From Hirsutella rhossiliensis (taxonomy: Eukaryota > Ascomycota > Sordariomycetes > Hypocreales > Ophiocordycipitaceae), in NCBI RefSeq assembly GCF_020360975.1, contig NW_025408685.1:930001-994000 (forward strand): DNA of 64,000 bases, written 5' to 3'. A program made the translations under genes and the position numbers. Below, piece by piece: positions 8,724 to 18,462 of this stretch (positions are counted from its first letter, which is position 1; every line of letters starts with the position of its first letter). The notes under the pieces are model-generated. The model searched no databases. It was not told the DNA's origin and worked only from the letters and a program-made list of their open reading frames with translations.

Positions 8724-11700
8724 TTCCTACAAATGCCAACGGCAAGGTCGACCGCCTGGCGCTGAAAAGCTTATCAAAGCAGTCAGCCATTGTGCGGTCT
8801 GACATGGGCCCCCGTGGCAAGACGGAAACACTCATGGCGCAACTATGGCAGAAGCATCTGGAATTGGAGGCGGTCGTTGCGCGCGACGACGATTTCTTCT
8901 TGCTTGGCGGCAACTCCATTTCCGCCATCATCATGGGTGCGGAGCTGAACCGACGGACTGGTAAACAAGTCCCGCTGAAGGGTCTCTTCCAGTTTAGTCG
9001 GTTAGAAGACTTCTGCCACTACGTGGACGGTATCGAATGTCGCAGCATGCCCTCGGAAAATGGTGTCATCAGCCACGACGAAGCTAGCGCCCATCACCCA
9101 TTTGGCCTGACAGATGTTCAACTCGCGTACCTGATCGGCCGGGATTCTGCCTTTGAGCTGGGTGGTGTGAGCACACACAACTATCGCGAAGATCGCTTTG
9201 CCTGGCTGGATGTTGCGCTACTGACTCGGTGCGTCAACCAGCTGGTGCGTCGACACTCAGCCCTGCGTACCGTTTACTCACTGGAACGCTTTCAACGCGT
9301 GCTGGCGGAGACGCCGTTGATACAGATCGCCGTTCAGGACGTGAGTCTTGATTCACCAGAACGTCAGAGGGATGCCCTATTGCTCTGGCGTCGAGAACTA
9401 GAGCGGCAGATGTTCGATACCACAACCTTCCCGTTATTTGAATGGCGAGTGACGCAATATCAAAACCACTGCGTGCTGCACTTCAGTTACGACGTGCTGA
9501 TTATGGACGCACGAAGCATGCGCATCTTCATGAGTGAGCTGAACGAGCTATACCGCTGTCCGGAGCAAGCTTTGCCGCCGTTGAGCATCACCTTTCGGGA
9601 CTATCAACTGGCCCACGAACAGCTGAAAACAACGCCACGCTACCGAGACGATCGACGATACTGGTATGACCGCCTGCCGGAACTCCCGTACGGGCCATCG
9701 TTAGCCACAGCCTGGCGCCCAGGTCGTGGAGGCTCCCAGGACTTCAAACGTCAGAGCTTCCGTCTAGACCCAAAAGTCTGGAAATGTTTGCAGGAGCGAA
9801 CTCGCCGGGAAAAAATATCCATGACAGTGCCCTTCCTGGCTCTTTACGGACAGGTACTGGCGCGTTGGAGCTCCGAGGAGCATTTCCTTATCAATCTCAC
9901 CTTGTTCCAGCGCGAAGACGTGCACCCAGACACGCAGAATCTGGTGGGCGACTTCACCGTACTTTCCTTGTTCGAGTACCGCCAGCGCCAAGAACCGGTT
10001 CGGCAGTTGCTGCGAGACATCCAGGAAAGGCTTTGGGACGACTTGTCGCATACGCTATTCACCGGCGTGGAGGTTCAGTCGGCTCTGGCACGGCATAACC
10101 AACACCAAGGTGGCAAGCTCATTGCCCCAGTGGTTTTTACCAGCATGTTGGGCTTCCCGCACAGCGACGTCGGCTTTCTCACGGATGAGTATCGGGGCTG
10201 TGACTATGCTAGGACGCAAACTTCGCAGGTGTGGCTGGATAATAACCTCTACGAAAGAGACGGCTCTTTGGTGGTTGAGTGGGACTACGTCTGCCAACTT
10301 TTCGACGAGCAACAGATAAGCGATATGTTGGAAGCTTACCAACTGGCCATCGTCTCACTTGCCAACGGCGATTGGGACAAGCCGCTGCACATTCCTCTCC
10401 CTGCCGCTGATGAGCTGCTGCTGCGCCAGTACAATGACACGGCCTGTTCGGACTGCATGATGCCGGCCACGTTGCATGAACAGTTTTTAGTATCTGCCGA
10501 GAGGTTTCCGGACGCTCCTGCTGTGGTTGCGGCGAGTGGTGGCCAGACGACTACTTATCGACAGATCGGGGCAAGAGCTGCGCAGCTGGCACATCGACTT
10601 CAATCATCCGGCGTCTCCCGAGGAGAACGGGTCATGATTTGTGCAGAAAAGGGACCCTGGCTGGTGTTCGGCGCTCTTGGCATCCTGATGGCGGGCGCGG
10701 TGTTTGTCCCCGTCAATGTGCAGTTGCCGGTCGGACGCCTCCGCGCCATCATTTTGCAGGCGGGGATCCGCCATCTTGTTATTACCAAGCAGCAATTACG
10801 TCGCCTGTCACAGCATAAAGAAATTGCCGTTGAGGTTGGCATTACCATTACGTTCCACGACGTGTCAAACTGCAACGCGCTGGCCGAATTCGACACCGTG
10901 CCGCCTGCCGTCAGCGTAGCAATGAATGACCCTGCGTACGTCATTTTCACATCCGGCTCTACAGGCAGACCAAAGGGGGTGTGCATTTCGCACGGCGGTG
11001 TATTGAACACTCTGCGAGATATCAATATGCGTCTGGCGCTGACGTCGGATGACCGCACGCTTTGCCTGTCCAATATCAGCTTCGATCTGGCGATTTACGA
11101 CGTCTTCGGGCCCTTAATGCTGGGTGGAGCGGTCGTCATGCCGGCGGAGCGCGCACTAGATCGACCAGACGCCCTGATACAAGTGCTGGATGATTGTGAC
11201 GTCTCTGTTTACAACAGTGCTCCGGCCGTGATGGCGCTTCTCGTACAGTCCGCTGGTGGAGGCCGACATGGCAGAGTGCGTCACGTCTTGCTGAGCGGCG
11301 ACTTCATCCCGCTCGACTTGCCCGAGCGTATCAGGAAGATATTTCCAGCGGCGAAACTGCTCAGCTTAGGCGGGGCAACGGAGGGAAGTATTTGGTCTAT
11401 CTGTTACTCATTGACCCTGGTCGAGAAGCACTGGACCAGCATCCCCTATGGCAAGCCACTGCTCAATCAGCAGGTTTGGATCCTAGACGCAGCCCGCAAT
11501 CCCTGTCCTGTCGGCGTTGCCGGCGAGATCTATCTGGCCGGCTGCGGTGTGGCGCTGGGTTATGAAGCCGATGCCGAGAAGACGGCAGCGTTTTTCGGAC
11601 AGTTGCCTGACGGGCAGCGCTATTACCGCACCGGGGACCAGGGCATAATGCACCGAGCAGGCTACGTTGAGATCCTCGGGCGCCTGGACAACCAGGTGAA

Positions 11701-14101
11701 AATTAATGGCTTCCGCATCGAACTGGGCGAAATTGACAGCGTGCTTCAGAGTCACTCTGCAGTGCAAACCTCGCTTTCACGAGTCATCGCCCACGGCGAA
11801 GCGTCAGCCCAGAAGTACCTAGTGTCTTACGTCGTGCCGCTGGTGTTTGATCGCCTGGCATTTAAGCTGGAGAAGCGTGGGATAAGAAATGGATTAAATG
11901 CCTCGGGAACTGTCATGGACTTGAAGCCGCTCACGCCACAGACGATCCTGTCTGACGCTGCCCAACGAGCGCTGGTCCGCAAGAGCTATCGCCACTACCA
12001 GGCGAACCACCAACTAACGCTGGAAGTCCTGCAGCCGTTGATCCATACTACGGTGCAGACTGCAAATAGCAAACATCGTCTGCGCATGTCTCCGGCAACG
12101 CTGTGGGCGGAGCTTGCGGTATTGCTGACGCCTCTGCGTGCTTTCAAGCATCGGATAGAAGGCTTGAACAAGTACATCTATCCTTCTGCAGGAGGACTTT
12201 ATCCTGTGAGAGCTTACGTGACGGTCTCCCGCGCTTGGAGCGGGTGCGGGGGCCATTACTATTACCACCCGGAGAACCACGCACTGATGCAGCTTGTAAG
12301 CGGCCCCGAACTGCTGCCGGAAACGGGAATTTACCTGCATCTCAGTACGTTTCTGCCAGCAATTGAGCCGGAGTATCATGAATATGCGCTGGTCTACAGC
12401 AGTCTCGAAGCAGGAGGGATGCTGGCGCTGCTGGCAGATTTTGGCCGCCTGAGTCCTGTAGCGCCGCTGCCCGTTGCAATCTGCTCTGAAGATGAATTAT
12501 GCTTGGCAAGCTATTGGTTGGATGAAGAAGGGGGCATAGACATGCCCTTACAGCTGCCCGATCATACGCTGCTCTTACTCAAAACTACAGCCGGCTGGGG
12601 TGGCTACTGCTTCCAGGAAAGGCAGTTCCAACGCTGCGGCGATATCCCACTCAACTTCAAATTTGGCCAGGATGAGGACAATGACGCCATCATCAATCAG
12701 GCCTCGGCGCTACTGCTGCTACCGCCGACAATACCGACACTGGAACAGGGGCGTCTCGTGCAGCGCATTAGCGAGAATCTGCTGACGTCTTCATTGGGCA
12801 GTTGTGTATTGGGTCAAGTCAAGCTGGAGGATCAACTACTTGCCTATACAAGGGGCCGCAACTTCCCCGCAGCGCTAGCTATCGGCAAGATACCAACCGA
12901 CGACATGGCCAACGGCGACATAGAAAACATCAACGTCACGAGGACATTGTCTGATGAGTTGCGGGCCCATTTACAGCGGCAGCTCCCTACCTACATGGTA
13001 CCTGATGAGATTATATGCGTGCCGACTTTGCCATTAACGGCCAACGGCAAGGTAGATGTGAAGGCGTTGCCGCACCCACCGTCGCTGTTGAACGGCAACG
13101 ATGAAAGTTGCCCTCCAGGAGACCAGTATGAGGAATCCCTGCAGGCATTGTGGACCGAGGTACTGCAGGCTGGACCTAGAGGTAATGTTCATGCCGATTT
13201 TTTTGTTCACGGTGGCAATTCGTTCGATGCGATCTTGCTTGCTATGAGAATCAGCAAACGTTTTGTGCGCAAGGTGGCAACCGCATTTGTCTACAAACAC
13301 CGCACCATCGCGCAGCAGGCCAAAGCAATTGTCCAGTGCGTGCTCCAACCGGCACTTGATCACATCGAGCTGAATGAGGCGAAGCATTCCAAGCGGCTAG
13401 TACTTTTCTCGCCATCGGACAGCGGCGCAGAAGCCTATTATGCGCTGGCCCAGGCATTGGCTAACGACGTCAACGTGATTGGTATCAACAATTTCTTCAT
13501 CAACTACCCCGAGAAGGTGACCGCAGATTGGTCTGTGGCACTTGATTTCTATTGTCGGCAGACAGAAGATGTCGTGCAGCAGGCGCCAGAGGCTCCAGTC
13601 TGGCTTGGCGGCTGGTCCATGGGCGGCAACATCGCAGTGGCGGTAGCCGAGAGACTAGCGGGATGTCCGCAAATCCGCTCGCAGCTTATCATCTTCGACT
13701 CTCTCCCGGGTTACAGTCCCGCAGAGCGTGAAGTTAGGGAAAACACCACCGACGTATGGAGCCCATATCACCCAGATAACATCACCTATCGTCAGTTCGC
13801 GATGGCTGGCGATTCGCGACGCCGTTATTACCATTATGTGGATTGCCTTTTCGACCATTTGAGCGCCATGCAGGTCGAGCGTTGCCGCCATAAGTTACTG
13901 TTGGTCAAGTGCCTCGAGCCTTTGGGCCATTATCGTTCGGATGAGCCGGATAACGGCTGGGGTAGGATTGCAAATGATGTCGTGGTATATGCCGTGAAGG
14001 CTCACCATTATAATCTAATGATTGAGAAAACGGCAATTGAAGAGGTGGCTTCAATTGTGCGGCGGGTACTGTACCAAGGACCTTGCTTCGAAATCATGTG
14101 A
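8711..14101 (+). CDS. NRPS 3' portion: PCP-Cy-A(Cys)/Ox-PCP-TE
   Basis: Residues are counted from 8663, where the open frame begins inside the LINE tail. In order: A10 of module 1 (LPTNANGKVDR, about 21), PCP1 with phosphopantetheine Ser85 in LLGGNSIS, and a heterocyclization domain (about 143-590) with D277VLIMD282 replacing the HHxxxDG of condensation domains and QTSQVWLDNN near its end. A2 (about 603-1085) has YVIFTSGSTG at 759 and SFDLAIYDVF at 806-815. Its pocket reads D-L-Y-N-L-S-L-I-W, the known cysteine code. A SagB/McbC-type FMN oxidase (about 1100-1380, YPSAGGLYPVRAYV at 1173) sits before A10 of A2 (LPLTANGKVDV, about 1457). PCP2 has Ser1520 (HGGNSFDAI) and the TE has GWSMGG (Ser1652). 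The stop is TGA 14099-14101. The frame has no start codon or promoter of its own since the LINE inserted. Confidence 0.93.
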   Translation: MTHRLPTNANGKVDRLALKSLSKQSAIVRSDMGPRGKTETLMAQLWQKHLELEAVVARDDDFFLLGGNSISAIIMGAELNRRTGKQVPLKGLFQFSRLEDFCHYVDGIECRSMPSENGVISHDEASAHHPFGLTDVQLAYLIGRDSAFELGGVSTHNYREDRFAWLDVALLTRCVNQLVRRHSALRTVYSLERFQRVLAETPLIQIAVQDVSLDSPERQRDALLLWRRELERQMFDTTTFPLFEWRVTQYQNHCVLHFSYDVLIMDARSMRIFMSELNELYRCPEQALPPLSITFRDYQLAHEQLKTTPRYRDDRRYWYDRLPELPYGPSLATAWRPGRGGSQDFKRQSFRLDPKVWKCLQERTRREKISMTVPFLALYGQVLARWSSEEHFLINLTLFQREDVHPDTQNLVGDFTVLSLFEYRQRQEPVRQLLRDIQERLWDDLSHTLFTGVEVQSALARHNQHQGGKLIAPVVFTSMLGFPHSDVGFLTDEYRGCDYARTQTSQVWLDNNLYERDGSLVVEWDYVCQLFDEQQISDMLEAYQLAIVSLANGDWDKPLHIPLPAADELLLRQYNDTACSDCMMPATLHEQFLVSAERFPDAPAVVAASGGQTTTYRQIGARAAQLAHRLQSSGVSRGERVMICAEKGPWLVFGALGILMAGAVFVPVNVQLPVGRLRAIILQAGIRHLVITKQQLRRLSQHKEIAVEVGITITFHDVSNCNALAEFDTVPPAVSVAMNDPAYVIFTSGSTGRPKGVCISHGGVLNTLRDINMRLALTSDDRTLCLSNISFDLAIYDVFGPLMLGGAVVMPAERALDRPDALIQVLDDCDVSVYNSAPAVMALLVQSAGGGRHGRVRHVLLSGDFIPLDLPERIRKIFPAAKLLSLGGATEGSIWSICYSLTLVEKHWTSIPYGKPLLNQQVWILDAARNPCPVGVAGEIYLAGCGVALGYEADAEKTAAFFGQLPDGQRYYRTGDQGIMHRAGYVEILGRLDNQVKINGFRIELGEIDSVLQSHSAVQTSLSRVIAHGEASAQKYLVSYVVPLVFDRLAFKLEKRGIRNGLNASGTVMDLKPLTPQTILSDAAQRALVRKSYRHYQANHQLTLEVLQPLIHTTVQTANSKHRLRMSPATLWAELAVLLTPLRAFKHRIEGLNKYIYPSAGGLYPVRAYVTVSRAWSGCGGHYYYHPENHALMQLVSGPELLPETGIYLHLSTFLPAIEPEYHEYALVYSSLEAGGMLALLADFGRLSPVAPLPVAICSEDELCLASYWLDEEGGIDMPLQLPDHTLLLLKTTAGWGGYCFQERQFQRCGDIPLNFKFGQDEDNDAIINQASALLLLPPTIPTLEQGRLVQRISENLLTSSLGSCVLGQVKLEDQLLAYTRGRNFPAALAIGKIPTDDMANGDIENINVTRTLSDELRAHLQRQLPTYMVPDEIICVPTLPLTANGKVDVKALPHPPSLLNGNDESCPPGDQYEESLQALWTEVLQAGPRGNVHADFFVHGGNSFDAILLAMRISKRFVRKVATAFVYKHRTIAQQAKAIVQCVLQPALDHIELNEAKHSKRLVLFSPSDSGAEAYYALAQALANDVNVIGINNFFINYPEKVTADWSVALDFYCRQTEDVVQQAPEAPVWLGGWSMGGNIAVAVAERLAGCPQIRSQLIIFDSLPGYSPAEREVRENTTDVWSPYHPDNITYRQFAMAGDSRRRYYHYVDCLFDHLSAMQVERCRHKLLLVKCLEPLGHYRSDEPDNGWGRIANDVVVYAVKAHHYNLMIEKTAIEEVASIVRRVLYQGPCFEIM

Positions 14102-14298
14102 GAGCAAAGAGTCCGTTGCTTGTACGGGAGTATATTCTAAGCAATACATTCGCGCAAGCCGAACCACTTCGCTATATACTCCTCGTATTGGCGCCGTGTG
14201 GCTTGTGTGTCCCAATCTCTCGCGAAGGAGAGAGCAAAAGTGGGCATAAACGGGGATAAAGGGACTTTTTGAAGGTCGAGTATCGTACGATCAGATAT

Positions 14299-14730
14299 TG
14301 TGTTAATACCTCTCCCCCCCGGTTGCCTCCTTTCCCGTCTACACAGCCCCTTTTATATCCCTCCAAGCTTCTCCCAAGTTGATATCCCGTTTTCAGGTAT
14401 AGTATACATTCTATCAGGAAGAGGGCACTTCTTGCCACTTACTGAAGGCCACGTAAGTCATCTACGTCAGCAGCATCAGCTCCATCTCCCCGATCGAATA
14501 GCTCTTCTAGCTATGAGATCGATAGTTCAGTCTCTCGAGGTCCCCGAGCCAGTAATAGCTATGCCGGACTCCTTAAAGGGTCCCCGTTCGAATAGGAGAT
14601 CCTCCGGACCCCTCAGTGGTCCAGGAAGAAGAAAGAACAGTCTGCAGACTTCCCTTCTTACCTGGTTTCAAGCTGTATTACCTAGAGAGACCTAGAGACC
14701 TCAACTCGTTCGGACCTTCTTCTCGACACA
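14299..14730. repeat. Probable solo Copia-type LTR
   Basis: A 432-bp segment opens TGTGTTAATACC and closes CTTCTTCTCGACACA. The last 16 bases equal the outer end of the Copia LTR at 33826-34054 (CCTTCTTCTCGACACA). An internal part (TATATCCCT..GATATCCC.TTTTCAG..TATAG) is shared with 19690-19780. No coding sequence adjoins it and I could not find a 5-bp duplication, so it may be a solo LTR from recombination or a decayed copy. Confidence 0.5.
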
Positions 14731-15460
14731 ATCTGACAGATTGGTTAGGAAGCATATCCACCTGCTGGCAGGGGTCTCGTTCTTATTTCGGTTCATTAGC
14801 CGCGTATTCTTGCAGGAACAACCGACATTTGTCAATGATATCTCATATTTCACCCCATCTCTAAAGTAGCCCGCAGATTTCCAGTCATTAGCAGTAAGAT
14901 GCTTCTCGCCGAGCCCGAAGCATAGCTCACTGTCTTCATTCAACCCATATAACGGTACCAAGCGTAGCGGCGCGACCATTGTTAGTTTGCATCATCGCGA
15001 AGACCAAGCTAGTCTATTCTCACGCCCTCGTCGATCCGAAGCTTTACCACGGCGACTACATCTGCGACCTGGCCAGAGGCCCATTTCACCAGTCTTGCGG
15101 AACCGCAATGCAATCGAGGAATGGACGAATCATATTGGGAATTCCGGCAGACGCGAATCTTTGTCGACGACAGTTTCCACAGCCATGGTCCCCGGCACCT
15201 GTTTAACCCTGTTCTCCCAGGTCCCGACAAATCGAAAGCGCGGTTTTAACAGTGCCGGCAATGACACTGCAAGCAGGGCCCTCATTCAGTCTCCCTTGGA
15301 CTTCCTACTGGCGCTCAAAATGGCTAAGCATTGCTCACACGACATGGAGTCATGGACAGCCATCACCAAACTTAGAAGGCCGAAGGTGCCTCTGCATGCT
15401 TCGCATCGTGTGCAATATACAGATTAGGGTGGAAGCCCTTTGACCTTTATCCATAGTAGC
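14731..15460. other. Intergenic, no gene seen
   Basis: Short overlapping frames on both strands have no recognisable motif. The stretch separates the solo LTR from the MFS exon. Confidence 0.4.
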
Positions 15461-15772
15461 TCAACATCGCCCTAGAGACTCATGAAGGGTGTGTCGCCGC
15501 ACTAGCGAGATGCATGCCAGAGCCAGCACCGCCACGCCGAGCAGCGTAAGCCAAACCGCACGGAATGCTTCCATGAATGAGTCCATAACGCCATCGTACC
15601 AACCCATGGGAAGCGACTTAAGCGCCTCCAAAGAGTTCCGGATGCGCCGGATCTCTTCAGCAGCGTCTGATTCTTCGCCAAATCGTCGCCATAGTTGCGT
15701 TGTCAGGACATTCTGGTACACTGCCGAGGCAGCGGTAACTCCGACGGTCCCACCAATGCCTCTTGCAAGATC
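15461..15772 (-). pseudogene. Last exon of an MFS drug/toxin exporter (fragment)
   Basis: On the minus strand a candidate 3' splice site (branch ACTGAC, acceptor GCTAG) is followed by DLARGIGGTVGVTAASAVYQNVL, the conserved segment of fungal DHA14-type MFS pumps. A last membrane helix (AVWLTLLGVAVLALACISLV) and RRHTLHESLGRC, stop at 15461, complete it. Upstream exons would lie above 15772, but a 27-bp duplication and LINE copy 1 (from 15966) occupy that space and no further helices can be read with confidence. Fungal metabolite genes are often paired with such exporters; it lies 1.4 kb from the NRPS end and converges with it. The link is inference. Confidence 0.7.
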
Positions 15773-15834
15773 TAGCAAACGTCAGTCGCTGTGGGACTAA
15801 GGAAGTGTTGTTTTCCCCACATGTTGCGGAAGTG

Positions 15835-15888
15835 ACAGCATGGTGAGAATGGTCTACCGCTACAGCATGGTGAGAATGGTCTACCGCT
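15835..15888. repeat. 27-bp direct duplication
   Basis: Two exact tandem copies of a 27-bp unit beginning ACAGCATGGTGAGAATGG, within what may be an intron or upstream part of the broken MFS gene. Confidence 0.9.
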
Positions 15889-15965
15889 GAACCAAAGATA
15901 GACCAGAAAAAGGGAACCAATATTACAGACATACATACACCGACATTGGCTGAGGAAAGGAGACG

Positions 15966-17410
15966 GGGGATCCGACGAACTCGACAAGAAGCCTGAAGCG
16001 AACGCCAGCTAGGCATTGAGGGGCCTCATCATGGAGACGCCGGCTGAGGCCGTGATCATGGTGGGGCGAAGCGCGTCGCCTGCGTCGACACCCGCGAAAA
16101 GATCGACACGCGTCGTGAGGCCAAGCACCAAAATTCGAGAAGCCGCGCGACAGCCCGACGATCTGGCGGAGGAGACAACACGCGCAACTAGGCTTGCAAC
16201 GCGCATTGCCTCGGACGATGTCGCCATCAGTGACGCGACTGAGCGGCGCAAAGTTGCCAGCAGCAGCAGTGGCGCGAACGAAGGCCGAACCATGCTCCAG
16301 AAAGTTCTCGAACTCTTGAGCGAGTCACGTCAAGAAACGCAAAAGCTCAGGCGAGCGATAGTTGCGCAAAACGAGATCATATCCAAGCAACAGCAGATGA
16401 TCCAGGAAATGGATCAACAAGGGAAAGAGATGAGAGATGAGCTTCGTCACATCCGAGCGCAGTTAGAGACCCTGGCTACGCCCGCATCTTCTCTGCAGAG
16501 CAGTCCGCAGATGTCGTATGCGAGCGCTGCAGGGTCATCGCCGACGATCCAGACAATGAACCGGGGCACCGTACCAGCAGCTAAATCGGCACGAACAGCC
16601 GTCAGCGATAGTCTCTACTGTACGGTGGACACATCACGAGTCGAAGAAGCGAACAGGTGCCAGACGCAGATCGGCAACATCCGAAAGGCCATAGAGAGCG
16701 ACATGAGAAAGAGTCAGAGGCAGGAGACTTGGAAATGCGCAGCGGTCGTGACAGACGCTCGAAACCCCGACCGGATCAAAATTTTATGCAGAGACCAAAC
16801 CGAGTTGAAGCAGGTCAAGGAAGCAGCGCAGAAGACGGTAACTTCGGGAGCCAGGGTACTGAGAGATCAGCTTTACCCTGTCAAAGTCGACAACACCAAG
16901 CGTACCGCAGTGCTGGACGCCGAAGGCAACGTTCTGCCGGGCGCAGCTGAGGCGCTCGGAGCCGAGAATTACGTCACGATTGCCAAGATCACCTGGCTTA
17001 GCAACAGAGAGAAAGCCAAAGCGTACGGGTCAATGGTGATCTATGTCACTAAAGAGAGTGACGCGCAAAGACTTCTGGACGGCGTGTGGTTCGATGTTGC
17101 GGGAGAGTCCGCCTGCACCAATGTTTTTGAACGCCGCGTAGGACCGATTCAGTGCTTCAACTGTCAAGAGATGGGACACAAGGCGTTTTCATGCAAGAAG
17201 CCGCAAAGATGTGGCAGATGCGCGAAAGCAGAACATCACCACAGAGAATGCAAGGAGACAGTGCCAAAGTGCGTGCCCTGCGGTGGACCACACGAATCGT
17301 ACAGCCGGAACTGTCGGGCGCGGAACCCTGGGGATGAGACGCAGGCAGCGTCTGGCCCTTCGGGCTAAGCAGCGGAAGCGAGAATCCACTTAGGATCGAT
17401 TATGGCACTA
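15966..17410 (+). mobile_element. Tad-like LINE copy 1: 5' end plus ORF1 only
   Basis: It shares GGGGATCCGACGAACTCGAC onward with copy 2 (from 24180) at well over 95% identity by eye, through ORF1 to ATTATGGCACTA at 17410, where the two part abruptly. LINEs normally lose their 5' end; this copy keeps 5' and ORF1 but lacks ORF2 and a 3' tail, so it was cut after insertion or descends from a rearranged parent. Confidence 0.88.
16031..17368 (+). CDS. LINE ORF1 (Gag-like RNA-binding protein)
   Basis: Intact 445-aa frame from the ATG at 16031. A basic, Ala/Arg-rich N-terminus is followed by a coiled-coil stretch (about 90-145, QKVLELLSESRQETQKLRR then MIQEMDQQGKEMRDELRHI), a central RNA-recognition-like region, and three C-terminal zinc knuckles: CFNCQEMGHKAFSC, CGRCAKAEHHHREC and CVPCGGPHESYSRNC. 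ORF1 proteins of the Tad clade bind element RNA in the nucleoprotein particle. No enzymatic domain is present. Confidence 0.88.
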   Translation: METPAEAVIMVGRSASPASTPAKRSTRVVRPSTKIREAARQPDDLAEETTRATRLATRIASDDVAISDATERRKVASSSSGANEGRTMLQKVLELLSESRQETQKLRRAIVAQNEIISKQQQMIQEMDQQGKEMRDELRHIRAQLETLATPASSLQSSPQMSYASAAGSSPTIQTMNRGTVPAAKSARTAVSDSLYCTVDTSRVEEANRCQTQIGNIRKAIESDMRKSQRQETWKCAAVVTDARNPDRIKILCRDQTELKQVKEAAQKTVTSGARVLRDQLYPVKVDNTKRTAVLDAEGNVLPGAAEALGAENYVTIAKITWLSNREKAKAYGSMVIYVTKESDAQRLLDGVWFDVAGESACTNVFERRVGPIQCFNCQEMGHKAFSCKKPQRCGRCAKAEHHHRECKETVPKCVPCGGPHESYSRNCRARNPGDETQAASGPSG

Positions 17411-17442
17411 CCCGTTGGTCAAGGTGTGGGGCCCACAGCAGC

Positions 17443-17509
17443 CCAACTAAGTGTCTTCGCCACTTAGTTGGCCCAAAAAATCCGGCACAGCCCAAAAAAT
17501 CCGGCACAG
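17443..17509. repeat. 11-bp stem hairpin plus 19-bp tandem duplication
   Basis: CCAACTAAGTG and CACTTAGTTGG (17443-17471) form a perfect stem around the 7-base loop TCTTCGC. Two exact copies of CCCAAAAAATCCGGCACAG follow at 17472-17490 and 17491-17509. This may be the end of a DNA transposon whose transposase remnant follows on the minus strand; I see no partner end. Confidence 0.6.
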
Positions 17510-17802
17510 CAGCCCCCTCAATTTGGGGTGTAAAATCAAGGGAATTTCTACGCTTCGCTTCATGGTGCCGTCAATGCGACTTCAAATAGCTAAATTTTAC
17601 ATGTGATTAATAGCTGCGGATCACGTAAAGACGCAAATGACAACGAAAAAAGAAAAAAAGCACGTCTTTGGGCCTATTTAGGAGCTGCCGCCGTCCAGTC
17701 GAAGAGATAAGAAGACCGTGTTTGTGAGTCCAAATAGACGTATTATGTAGTAATTTCGCCTTTTGTGCGTCTCTGAAAGCTATTTTATCCATATCTGTGT
17801 TC

Positions 17803-18462
17803 CTAGAGCGTCTGCTGTATCTTGTTGTACGATCGGGTGCGCGGTCGAGGGCATGGTGTACCGACTACCGCTTCAACCGCTGCTAACGGCGGCGAGGAAG
17901 GTATATTCTCTTGCGTATCGAGGAAACTGTCCTCGTCCTCATCATCGGCGCCATCCTCACTGTGTTTGTCAAGATCGAGGCCTGTGAAATAGACGGTATC
18001 GTCACTGCCGGGCAACGACGACATATCTGTAAGTGGGCGAGGTCGGGTCGTTGCGCGCGCCCTGATATCTCTGGCGGAGTTATTTCTCTTCGTGGTATCG
18101 TAGAAAAAGGAATCCTTGGATGGTTCTTTGAGCTCCCGCATGAGGGTATCGCAACTTTGCTCCAGGGTGTAGAACTCAACGTCTCGTCCCGTAAACGCTA
18201 GCCAGGGCTTGAAGTTCAATGTCTTGACTCTGCCATTGACTAACTGCTTCTTCCCGACTTTATAGTCTTCTCGGATCTTCTGCATCTCTCCACGAACTCG
18301 TTTAAGATGCATCCTTATCTCCTGGCTATGCAAGAAAGCCCAGAAAGCTGTCGAGGATAGCCCCGACCTACGGAAGAAGGTTGAAGAGATCCGGGCAAGC
18401 CAGAAAGATTGGAAATAGCAACCAACGGCCCGGGTTCGAGGAAGGATAGTTGGGACGGCCAA
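17803..18462 (-). pseudogene. Possible C-terminal remnant of a pogo-type transposase
   Basis: The minus-strand frame reads KIREDYKVGKKQLVNGRVKTLNFKPWLAF..., then acidic, Ser-rich sequence (DGADDEDEDSFLDTQENI) and stops at 17803. The layout resembles the C-terminal extension at 27705-28241 of the pogo element at 27460-30044: a short basic helical part followed by an acidic tail near the element end. The catalytic region is absent and the upstream boundary is lost against the Copia fragment. Family assignment is by resemblance only. Confidence 0.35.

Larger units (their letters stand above)
6666..14101 (+). pseudogene. Bimodular NRPS A-PCP-Cy-A(Ox)-PCP-TE, split by LINE insertion
   Basis: This is a single intronless peptide synthetase gene of about 6.9 kb without the insertion. 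Module 1 is a loading A-PCP with no condensation domain. Module 2 is heterocyclization, adenylation with an oxidase embedded between its A8 and A10 motifs, PCP and thioesterase. The predicted product is an amino acid joined to a cysteine-derived thiazole carboxylate, released by the TE. A 547-bp LINE fragment (8164-8710) plus a 13-bp duplication interrupts it between motifs A9 and A10 of the first A domain; the frames left and right of the duplication are continuous with each other. Apart from this break, no stop or frameshift occurs over about 2,300 codons, so the break is recent. Bacterial architecture and absence of introns suggest horizontal transfer. It could still work only if alleles without the insertion exist. 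Confidence 0.93.

Noticed and set aside
6666..14101. NRPS as bacterial contamination in the assembly
   Set aside because: A fungal-type Tad LINE fragment with a target duplication lies inside it, and fungal retroelement sequence adjoins it.
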